A DNA stretch of 64,000 bases from Marsupella aquatica (taxonomy: Eukaryota > Marchantiophyta): positions 12,586,001 to 12,650,000 of the forward strand of contig OZ316892.1 of the NCBI GenBank assembly GCA_973895155.1. The letters are read 5' to 3'. A program made the position numbers and the translations under genes. Positions 1 to 8,801 of the stretch are shown here, piece after piece (position 1 is the first letter of the stretch; the number at the start of each line of letters is the position of its first letter). Under the pieces are notes generated by a model. The model was not told the origin of the DNA, did not search any database, and saw nothing but the letters and a program-made list of their open reading frames with translations.

Positions 1-1130
1 AGGAGAGTCACCAAGGGGGAATTTGACTAAGCAAGAGGAATTTGACTGAGAGCCCTAAAACCAACAGCCTCGACCCTAGCAGAATAGTGATTGTGTGAGC
101 ACTCTGAAGTGCAACAGTGTATTAGTTATCTAAAGAAGACTGTGAGGACACAAAGAGGAAAGAAAGTCTTAAAGGAAAACATCAAAGATACCATGTAAAA
201 TTAAACAAGCAAGTGGGTAGAGTCACTAGAGGTACTTTTAGGGTGGCTTTACAAGAAGTTGAGGGCACATTAGAGTTTCCATAAAGTCGGGCCCTAGGGG
301 CAAGTGGCCTGCAATTCTGTCTGAAATCTGGGCATGAGTGGCGAGTGGCCCTCACTATGCCTAAAAGTGAAGGTGAAACCCTGTTTGGTCCCCTGGCAGT
401 GTACATGGGGTGAGACTAGAGACAAAATTGATTTTGTTGTGTGAGGAAGGTCACAAAATCAGACTTGCCTTCTGTTCCGCCAAACCCGGATGGGAGGATT
501 GTTTTGGGCTCACGTTGCTGCGCATGGCCATGGGGGGGCGGAGAGCATCTCACCAAAAAATTTCTGGGTTTATTATTTTTTAAGGAGACTTTACAGTAAC
601 TGAATATTAGGCCCAAAAAGTATTGTCGGTACTATTCACCCATAGAGTTTGTCGAAATCTCTATTGCTTCTTTTTGTTCTCTTTGATATTAAATTAATTT
701 GTGCTGAATGATGAGTCAAAACAGCTGTAATTGGCTTTACGAGAACTCTGGGGCCGATTAGGTACACTGCCTACCAATCTTGGAGTGCTTATTTTGTCTG
801 TAAATTTTCACCACCTCCAGAGGCCCGTCCAAAACATTTAAATTTTGGCTCGTTCATTCAAGGTATTGATTTTTAATGAGCTTCATGGCAAAAGATTGTT
901 GGTATGGAGTCTATCTTTAGAACCAGTTTGCTTCAGTGAAAAACAATTGACAAGTGCCCCCACCTCTTGGAACGCCAAACCTAACATAACCAGAGACGCG
1001 GAGTGAGCCAAAGCATCTACTTCACTTTGGGTGTAAAAGGGAGATTCACTGTACATAACCATGAAAAGGTGGGGTGTGAGCCAAAGTCTCCAAGCCTAAC
1101 CTAGCGCCCACTCTGGGCTTTGGCAAATAA
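1..1130. repeat. Dispersed repeat family A, left copy
   Basis: No gene is seen here. Several blocks match the 53.4-55.1 kb region in the same orientation. The phrase gggtggctttacaagaagtt near 230 matches one near 53458. The phrase tggagtgcttattttgtct near 783 matches one near 54433. The 'ttggtatg...gtctat...cagtg/ggtgaaaaa...cacaagtgc' stretch at about 898-960 matches 54537-54620. The sequence is probably an old non-coding mobile element or satellite-like repeat. It has no open frame worth calling, and its left boundary lies outside the window. Confidence 0.5.
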
Positions 1131-1296
1131 AAAACAATATAAATAAATAAATATATATAAAAGTATATATACACTTTTGTATCACAATCAAAGAGACTTT
1201 ACTATAGATCACAACCAAGAGAAAGAGCCGGCCATCAAAGTAGCGCTCGTGCATTTTGGAAAGACGCTTACAGGGTGCATGATTTCAAGAAGGATT
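1131..1296. other. AT-rich spacer
   Basis: A run of aaat and tata repeats (about 1125-1175) is followed by unremarkable sequence leading into the next tandem array. No gene or RNA is recognised. Confidence 0.4.
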
Positions 1297-1320
1297 AAGA
1301 TCTACGGCGTTTAGATAAGA

Positions 1321-1760
1321 ATGAAGGGTGCAGATCTGACGAGACAGCCGGATTTAACGTGAGGAGCGATGCATGATCGAGGAGGATCAAGTAGTCTACG
1401 TTACGTAAACAAGATGAAGGGTGCGGATCTGACGGGACATCCAAATAATGTAAGGAGCAATTCATGCTTCTCGCATTAGGTGTGAAGTCCACGTTTAGAC
1501 CAGAATGAAGGGCGCAGATGCGACGAGACAGCCAAACAATGTGAACAGTCATTCATGATTTCGAGGAGGATCAAGTAGTCTACTACCTTAAGTCCAGAAT
1601 CAACGGCACGGATGCGACGAGACACCCAAACAAAGTGAGGGGCGATTCATGATTTCGAGGAAGATCAATTAGTCTACGGCGTTCGGTCCAGAATGAAGGG
1701 CGCGGATGCGACGAGACAGCCAAATAATGTGAGGATCGATTACGTGTGTGGTGTCGTAAA
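1321..1760. repeat. Tandem array, about 93-bp unit, five copies
   Basis: Each unit begins near 'atgaagggcgcggatgcgac' and contains 'gattcatgatttcgaggagg' and 'atcaagtagtctac'. Unit starts are at 1321, 1414, 1505, 1599 and 1693, giving periods of 93, 91, 94 and 94 bp. Copies differ by scattered substitutions. The short reading frames that run through the array are by-products of the repetition and do not look like a protein. Confidence 0.85.
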
Positions 1761-1879
1761 AGTCTCGATAATGGATGCGAATCTGACTATGCAGGAAATA
1801 ATGTGTGACCAAAGTAAAGAACGCCAACAGCGAACACGACTGTCACGACGTTCAAGCAGCACGGTCGTGAGACGCACGT

Positions 1880-2392
1880 ACGACTGCGTTCCCTCCTTTC
1901 ACAGTACTGTAGTCCAGTGAGTGAGTGAGTGAGTGAGTGGGTAGGAAGGAGAGCAAAGAAACGAACGACTGCGTTCCCTCCTTTCGCACTACTACTGTAG
2001 TCCAGTGCCAGAGAGTGAGTCGGAAGAAAAGCAAAGAAACGAAAAAGACTGCGTTCGGTCCTTTCGCAGTACTGTAGTCCAGTGAGTGAATGAGTGGGTT
2101 GGAAGGAAATCAAAGAAACGGACGACTGCGTTTGGTCCTTTCGCAGGAGTACTGTAGTCGAGTGCAGAGAGTGAGTCGGAAGAAAAGCAAAGAAACGGAC
2201 GACTGCGTTCGGTCCTTTCGCGGTACTGGAGTCCAGTGAGTGAGTGGGTCGGAAGGAAACCAAAGACGACTGCGTTCGCTCGTTTCGCTCCTTTCGCAGT
2301 AGTACTACTGTAGTCCAGTCCAGTCCACTCCAGTCCAGAGAGTGAGTGAAGGAGTGAGTCGGAAGGAAAGCAAAGAAACGCTCGTCTCGAAT
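1880..2392. repeat. Tandem array, 67-85-bp unit, six copies
   Basis: Units start at gactgcgttc (1882, 1967, 2047, 2124, 2201 and 2268). Each contains 'cctttcgcagtactgtagtc', a variable run of gtga/gagt tetranucleotides and 'ggaaggaaagcaaagaaacg'. Length differences come mainly from the gtga tract. The array directly follows the 93-bp array and ends about 770 bp before the PITP start codon. Repetitive open frames on the minus strand are artefacts of the repeat. Confidence 0.85.
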
Positions 2393-3159
2393 TTAACATG
2401 CGTTGAGAGATGAAACAACGAACTCGCACTCACTGAACGAGAGCGATGCGGCGCGAATATTCTGGGCGCATTGAGGCAGGCGGTGGTCGTCGCGCCTCAT
2501 GAGGTGAAGGAGGCCACCCCGATCGGCAATTATTATCGTCGTAGCTGGCATCGGAAGGCGGAGGTTGGAGTCGTGAAAGAATTGCTTTGGGTCTAAAAAT
2601 TCTAGAAGCAGATCGGTGAGCAGCTCGTCGAGGTGGAACGATCGGGTTTGAACATACTCGATCGATGTACAGGCGAGGTCTTGTTCGCATGTTTTGTGGT
2701 GGAATAGAGAGAGAGAAAGAGCGATCGGAAATCGAGGAATTGCATGTTGCGACTTGTGCTAATTGAACGCTGCCGATAAAAGGGGACGCTGTGGTCGGTT
2801 GTACTGAAGAGAAGTGTAGGAGCTTGGACGACTGAAACTTGTGAAGGCTGGAGATAGCTGGCATTGCAATCAAGAGGACGACTATTGGTCACAGTGGCAA
2901 TGCTCGTGAGGGCGAGCTTAACCAGCGGTTGGGAACGGGACTCCGATGGTTCTTCGGGGTGCTCTGGAGAGACTGGAGGATCTTTTCGGCTTCGAACATG
3001 TCCGTATGCTAGAGCCACAAATAATGGATGATGATACTCACATATCTTGCTTTAGACGAAATGTGGGAATGATGGAGGATTGGGAAAACTGTTACAAGTA
3101 CTCGTGGATAGAAGGTTGAATTAGGATTGGAAAGGCGTCCGTCACCTGCTGCCAAGACC
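2393..3159 (+). promoter_or_regulatory. Upstream region and probable 5' leader of the PITP gene
   Basis: This single-copy segment between the tandem array and the PITP start codon is likely to hold the promoter and 5' untranslated leader. It is moderately G+C-rich at first and has a purine-rich stretch (gagagagagaaagagcgatc near 2710). No convincing TATA box could be assigned. Minus-strand open frames here have no recognisable protein character. A leader intron cannot be excluded. Confidence 0.4.
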
Positions 3160-4647
3160 ATGGTCTTGACTCATGAATATCGAGTCCCGCTCCCTTTCAA
3201 TGTTGAGGAATATGAGATTGCGCAACTGTATATGGTGGCAAAATATAGTGCTAGTGAGTCATCTGGTGACAATGGAGACGGCGTCGAAATTTTGAAGAAC
3301 GAACCATTTGAAGACAGCACCCGGAGAGGGCAATACACGCACAAGGTGTATCATCTAGCAAGCAAACTTCCAGGATGGTTGGTCAGTCTTTTGCCGAAGA
3401 AAGCACTCATTCTCGAAGAAGAGGCTTGGAATGCGTACCCGCATTGCACCACAATTTTGAAATGCCCTTTCCTGAACAAGTTCAAGCTCATTCTCAACTC
3501 CACGCACCTTGCCGACAGAGGCACCACCGAGAACGCTCTCCAATTGGATCCCAAAACTCTCAAAAAGCGGCAGGTTGAGTACATCGACATTGCCATGGAC
3601 CAGCCGGAGAAGTATGTCAAGGAGGAGGATCCTACGCTGTTCCGTTCAAAGAAAACTGGGAGAGGACCCCTCCTCCAAAGCTGGCAGGATGATTGTGAGC
3701 CGGTAATGTGTGCATACAAGCTTGTCACGGTGGACGTGCCTTACTGGGGATTCGGTTCCAGGATTGAGAAATTCATTGCAAAAAGTGCACAGCGCAAGAT
3801 CTTACTTGAGGGCCATCGCAAATGCTTCTGCTGGGTCGACGAATGGTTCGGAAAAACCATGGCCGATATTCGTAAGATGGAGCATGAAACGGCTGAGGCT
3901 ATCAAACGAGCCCGAACGATGGCTCTAACCCGTGCCAATGGGTTTGACGATCACGACGGTCTGGCCGCGGGTAAGCATGATGCCGTAGGGGCTCCTCTTG
4001 GCATTCCTGATCCGATTCTCGTCGAGTCATCATCAGCGATTCATCGCGAGCCAAGCCATACCGGGACACCTCGTTTAAAGGTATCTCCACTCAAATGTAG
4101 TACGGGACATAGGCCGAGCCTCAGTCTCGCGGGACCACCGTCATTCTCTGGCGGTACAACAACAGCGTTGTCGTCGGAACCCGATCAAGTGAGCAACTTC
4201 AGTCTCGGCGGACCCGCAGCACCTCCCCAGGCGACGCTTGTAGATTGGAAATCCTCGGAACGGGCAAAGCAAGCCTTGACTGTTGAGAACCTGACAACCT
4301 TGCGTCGAACAGGCTCTTGTGAATATTTCAGTGCCTCTCATTTGCGCAGCGAAGAATGGGATGTTCCTTACTATAATTCCGAAGACGAGTCCAGTGCCGA
4401 AGTTTCGAGATGCGTTGATGTCATAGACAGAGTTATAGCGTTTACGAAGTTATTGAGGTTGCGAAAGAGTGCTAAGAATGGAACATTTGGTACTGGAATT
4501 GTTGCACCTGTAGATTCGAGTGGGGAGATGCGGCAGCAGGAATGTAATGAGTTGAAGTCATCCGAAGATGTCGAAGACTACCTTGGCGTGCTGAATTCTG
4601 CTCTTCTTGCAGTAAAGCTGAAGCCGTCCAAGAGCAAACTTCTTTGA
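3160..4647 (+). CDS. START-type phosphatidylinositol transfer protein with long C-terminal tail
   Basis: The product (495 aa, no introns) has a full class I PITP domain at about residues 1-262. This fold exchanges phosphatidylinositol and phosphatidylcholine between membranes. By alignment with human PITP-alpha as I know it, the inositol-contacting residues correspond to T60 and K62 (QYTHK), N91 (AWNAYP) and E241 (RKMEHE). C96 matches the cysteine of the PC site, and a YW pair (195-196) replaces the membrane-docking WW pair. EEDPTLFRSKKTGRGPL and MCAYKLVTV are family hallmarks. Human class I PITPs end near 270 aa; this one continues for about 230 residues of Ser/Pro-rich, probably disordered sequence. 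The tail contains an E-Y-F-S-A motif (388-392) and an acidic patch just after it. The ATG at 3160 sits in accATGg context directly before the conserved VLTHEYRVPLPF; an in-frame TTG upstream was not used. Identity is very sure; plant function is not established. Confidence 0.95.
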   Translation: MVLTHEYRVPLPFNVEEYEIAQLYMVAKYSASESSGDNGDGVEILKNEPFEDSTRRGQYTHKVYHLASKLPGWLVSLLPKKALILEEEAWNAYPHCTTILKCPFLNKFKLILNSTHLADRGTTENALQLDPKTLKKRQVEYIDIAMDQPEKYVKEEDPTLFRSKKTGRGPLLQSWQDDCEPVMCAYKLVTVDVPYWGFGSRIEKFIAKSAQRKILLEGHRKCFCWVDEWFGKTMADIRKMEHETAEAIKRARTMALTRANGFDDHDGLAAGKHDAVGAPLGIPDPILVESSSAIHREPSHTGTPRLKVSPLKCSTGHRPSLSLAGPPSFSGGTTTALSSEPDQVSNFSLGGPAAPPQATLVDWKSSERAKQALTVENLTTLRRTGSCEYFSASHLRSEEWDVPYYNSEDESSAEVSRCVDVIDRVIAFTKLLRLRKSAKNGTFGTGIVAPVDSSGEMRQQECNELKSSEDVEDYLGVLNSALLAVKLKPSKSKLL

Positions 4648-5689
4648 CTGACTCGGCGAGCGAGCGAGTCAGTCACTACAAGTTTCTGCCTTAGGGAACG
4701 TGGACACCTAATCGAATGCGCCCAAGGTTCTATCTCTCTGATTCTCATCAATGAAAGAACGTTCACTTTGCCTACGACCACGGGCATCTCCGTAGTCATT
4801 TCCCATTGAAAGTAGCCAGAGGTGTTTTTAGATTTGCTCTGCATGTTGTGTGCTGCAATAGCAACTCCAGTCGAAACGATCCCAATAACTATAGTAGTAG
4901 TTACAGTAGCGAGTTTCGGCTTAGGATATTGCAGATCGAAACTAAGTATGCCTCTTTGTAGCAGTGATCCCCAACTAAACCAGAATGACTGATCAAAAGG
5001 TCAGGGGAACTAGAGACGACGCATGGCAGACATGAGGTCGAATGTATATGAAACCTGCAAGTTCCACAATTCTTGATCTTGTTTCCAAAATAAAACTTAC
5101 TCATTGCCTTTGGTCACGAGGCTTTTACACTGTTTTACGGGTTTTTCTCTCTCCTACAAGTAAAGAGCGGCAGTGTTTAGTGAGCTTGAAGCACAGTTTT
5201 AGAGAGCTTGAAGCACGGGGGTCGACAAACGACGAATGCAGGAGACACTACCAGGGGAGACGGGAGATAAGGCACAGCAAATATACAAGGAAAGTACACT
5301 CTCTGCTTCAAGGGACCGTGGACGATCGTGTCATTCCCACTGTAGAGCGACACGTCCTGGAAGTCTACATATTACGATGGGGTCTTTCCTTCAAATTAGT
5401 AAGGGGTTATGGACATTGCTCAATCTGGTACCTCTACATTTTTTGTTCGACGCCATGCGACTCGACATCACGTTTCTGGCATGCTTTTCATCGTAGGTGT
5501 GGGATTCTTAATCCTAGTGCAGTCCAACGGACTTTTCTCTTGAATCGTGTGTTCGTTACTGTCCGCCACTGGAAAATTCGACGTTCTACGATGCTTCAGC
5601 ACTTTCAGCTGTGACCATTCAATTCATTCAGCCCCACGCTTACTTCTCGCAGGACTCTGTTGTCTCCGCTTGCTCTTTGTCTTTGCGTT
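4648..5689. other. 3' flank of PITP, no gene recognised
   Basis: Sequence after the PITP stop includes an inverted gagcgagtcagtcac-like stretch and presumably the 3' UTR. A 190-codon open frame at 5042-5614 (+) has no recognisable domain, an implausible amino-acid composition and no splice or homology support, so it is not called. Confidence 0.4.
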
Positions 5690-6110
5690 TGCTCGTGACT
5701 TTCGACGAGAAAACAAGAAGTGTGGTAGAACACGATGAACATGCAGAGAGCCGTTCGGTGGAGGAAGAACATTTTCATGGAGCACTTTGTCTTGCGTTTG
5801 TTCGTGACTTTCGGCGAGAAAACAAGAAGTGTGGTAGAACACGATGAACGTGCAGAGAGCCGTTCGGTGGAGGAAGAACATTTTCATGGAGCACTTTGTC
5901 TTCCGCGTTTGTTCGTGACTTTCGGCGAGAAAACAAGAAGTGTTGTAGAACACGATGAACGTTCAGAGAGCCGTTCGGTGGAGGAAGAACATTTTCATGG
6001 AGCTCTTTGTCTCGCGTTTGTTCGTGACTTTCGGCGAGACAACGAGAAGTGCTGTAGACCACGATGAACGTTCAGAGTTTGTGCCGTTCGGGGGAGACGA
6101 GCATTTTCAT
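5690..6110. repeat. Tandem array, about 110-bp unit, four copies
   Basis: Units contain 'cgtttgttcgtgactttcgg', 'cgagaaaacaagaagtgtgg', 'tagaacacgatgaacgtgca' and 'gaggaagaacattttcatgg'. The ATG of 'gatgaac' recurs at 5735, 5844, 5955 and 6064 (periods 109, 111 and 109 bp). Because the unit lacks stop codons in several frames, long open frames appear on both strands. They are by-products of the repeat. Confidence 0.85.
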
Positions 6111-6291
6111 GGAGCAGGAAGTTTGTCGCGGGAAAGTTATGGTGGACGCGACGAACGTACCTGGAAGCCTGTGTCTCACGGGACACCCCCTCCCCTCCCA
6201 ATCTGCGATACGGCCTGGCTGGAGGAGTGCCAGACAGGTGCAGTCCTATTTGGAGCTCTGGCTAGGTTTCCCCTTGTGTATGAAAGGAACC

Positions 6292-7495
6292 CTTTATTCC
6301 CAAATTTTCTGTTACACACGGGGAACCCTTTATTGCTACCAAAACAGCAGCAGGTCGTAGCAAATATTGAGACCCCCTATTATTACATTCCGAACGTTAA
6401 GGGTCGTTAGATGATTTTTAATTGCTCTTCCCTTATCAGAGCTTGCCATGTAGTCAACTTTACATCTCATTATTTTAAACCATATTTTTCAATGTATTTG
6501 TACACCAAACACGCGGCCGTTCGATCTGACAGGAGGTCACGCCGCGGGTCATGCTGATCCCTAATTCGAGTATGGACAATAAGATTCAACTCGCGCATCA
6601 GATCGACGGCTCACGACTCTTAACGCATATTTAGGGTCTCATGGTACTCCATTAAGGAGTACCTTGAGACCATAAACATATACATTGCGGGAGTCTCAAA
6701 GCTAACAATTTCATCTACTTAACATATATTTGAGACCCCCTATTATTACGTTCCTAACATTGCCCTACTAGGGAGTCTCAAAGCTAACAATTTGGTGGAG
6801 GACTTAACACCAGTGACTAACTCCCTATTTATGAGTTATGGACACTTTCGCAGCAAATATTGAGACCCCTATTATTATATTCCAAAAATTGCTCTATTAG
6901 GGAGTCTAAAAGCTAACAATTTGATGGACCTTAACTCCCTATTTATGGGTTATGGACTGTAGCAAATATTGAGGCCCCCTATTATTACATTCCAAAAATT
7001 GCCCTATTCTGGAGTCTCAAAGCTAACAATTTGATGGACCTTAACATGTGGTTTGATGCACCTTAACACGTGTAACTAACTCCCTACTTATGGGTTATGG
7101 GTACAAAAGGTTATTGGAGTATGAATTTCCTATCTATGGGTTATGGACACAAAAAGTCAGGGAGTATGAATTTCATAGTCCATGAAGTCTAGTCATAAGT
7201 ATGGGTCTTATGCCATTTCCATCAGTCATTGTATAGGCTGGGGACCAGAAAAAACAAAAACAATTGTACACAACCTTGTGAAAAAGTTATGACCATTCAT
7301 TTACAGCCAAATGACCTCATCCATAATTTCAATTGAGACTCCCCATTACAGTCCTAGAATTGAGATCCCCTATTACATTTTGCAAGTGAAAGGTTCTCTC
7401 CATGTGTAACAGTAAATTTGGAAATGAACATGACCTAGGTCTAACCAACTTAAATTTGAGGTTCCCCGTGTGTAACAGTAAATTTGGGAATAAAG
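6292..7495. mobile_element. Probable non-autonomous TIR element with internal direct repeats
   Basis: A 36-bp sequence at 6292-6327 (ctttattcccaaattt ... cacacggggaacc) recurs in inverted orientation at 7460-7495 with one mismatch. A diverged extra copy of the right repeat lies at about 7389-7425. The interior has several direct repeats of 'tgagaccccctattattac', 'gggagtctcaaagctaacaa' and 'ctccctatttatgggttatgg' (near 6366, 6730, 6860 and 6970) and a perfect-looking hairpin at 6635-6671. There is no transposase frame. Exact ends and target duplication are uncertain. Confidence 0.55.
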
Positions 7496-8090
7496 GTGAA
7501 CAGTTTGTAACCATTTTTGGAAGTCATTCTATTTCCATAATCTCCTCTAGAACCTTGTTCCCAGAAAATTCACAAAAGAGTACTGACTACCACGAGTCTG
7601 TCTTCGCTTTCTCGTCACAGAATTATACTCTAGTAACCCTGTGCCCTGACCGTCATTATCCTACTCGTCTTAAAACAAGGGTCTCAAACTCGTGACACTT
7701 AAATTTATGTACAATATACAGGGTCACCACTGTGTAACCAGTTCCATTGGTGCCTGTTATTCCCATAATCTCTTGCCCAGAAACTCATGAGCTGTAACTG
7801 TATCAACCCCTCACATGAGGGCAGTATGGGCAAATAATACCCAGCCAAAACTCAAGCTAAAGCACTATTTCAGGCTTAACCGCCCATAATACCATGTTCC
7901 CAGGACGTTATAGTATAAGTTACCATATACGAAGGAAAATCTCCTTTTCTGGATGAATATGATTTGGAAGAGAACTACCATATGTGGCAACACGTGGTGG
8001 ACACCCTTAACATAGGGCGTTACGTTCGTTCGTTCAGTACTTCGCGGAGAAAATTTACGGTCCAAACTCCTCATCTTCATTCGCACTGTA
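7496..8090. other. Spacer, nothing recognised
   Basis: Unique, AT-leaning sequence between the TIR element and the array upstream of the CCDC25 gene. Only short unrelated open frames occur. Confidence 0.4.
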
Positions 8091-8099
8091 AGTTACTCT

Positions 8100-8400
8100 C
8101 AATTTACAGCCGGTTGACAGTACTGCTCGCGAGTACTGTAATTTTACACTCAGCTTACAATAGTGTGCGTGCTATTCCGTCGCGAGCACTGTAACTTACG
8201 GTCTACTTTACAGTAATGCGCGTTCAATTCCTTCGCGAGCACTGTCATTTACAGTTGGTTTACAGTATTGTGCGTTCTGTTCCTTAGCGAGTACTGTAAT
8301 TTACAGTAGTGCGCGTTCTGTTCCTTCGCGAGCCCTGTAATTTACAGTCTGTTTACAGTAGTGCGGGTTCTATTCGTGCGCGAATACTGTACTGAGGAGT
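8100..8400. repeat. Tandem array, about 53-bp unit, six copies
   Basis: Units carry 'ttcgcgagcactgtaattta' and 'cagtagtgcgcgttctgttc'. The cgcgag core lies at 8128, 8181, 8234, 8286 (agcgag), 8327 and 8379 (cgcgaa). Each unit includes short inverted elements (actgtaa...ttacagt). The array ends about 400 bp before the CCDC25 start codon and so borders its promoter. Confidence 0.8.
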
Positions 8401-8439
8401 GTAACACAGGTGGCAACACTACTACTAGGGAACGGACGC

Positions 8440-8640
8440 AGAAAACGAGAAAAGAGGAGAGGAGAGAAGAGAAGAGAGGAGAAGAGAAGAAGAGAAGAGA
8501 AGGGAAGAAACAAAGAAAGGGAGAAACGCACGAGAAGAAGAGAAGCGAAGCGAAGAAGAGCAGAGAAGGAAAGGAGACGAGGGTGACTGACAGAAAGAGC
8601 AGAGAAGGAGAGGAGGAGATGAAGAAGAAGACCAACAGTG
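8440..8640 (+). repeat. Purine (GA/GAA) tract in promoter or 5' leader
   Basis: A nearly pure A/G stretch of about 200 bp (gaggagaggagagaagagaa-type) precedes the CCDC25 start codon by about 160-360 bp. GA-rich tracts are common in plant core promoters and 5' leaders, so this probably marks the transcription start region. The open frames within it are low-complexity. Confidence 0.6.
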
Positions 8641-8801
8641 CGGACGGGAAGTCTGGCCAGTCAAGTGCTTGTTGTTGAGAAAAAGCTCACCAGGGCTGGC
8701 GCTGGCTGGCTCGCTCGCTGGCGGGCTCGCTGGCTCGAGAGAAAGAGCAGTAGAGGTGGAGGCCTGAGATCAGGCTGAGACCGCCCCGGAGACCGGCAAT
8801 C

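Noticed and set aside
1787-2263. 158-codon minus-strand frame rich in PTHSL repeats
   Set aside because: It runs through the 67-85-bp array; the peptide repetition simply mirrors the DNA repeat, and alternative frames are equally open.
5042-5614. 190-codon frame downstream of PITP
   Set aside because: No recognisable family, no splice or homology support; probably chance within the PITP 3' flank.
5624-6410. Several overlapping 95-150-codon frames on both strands
   Set aside because: They arise from the stop-poor 110-bp tandem unit, are open on both strands, and show no domain.
8425-8664. Open frames rich in Ser/Leu or Glu/Lys
   Set aside because: Low-complexity translation of the GA tract that precedes the CCDC25 start codon.
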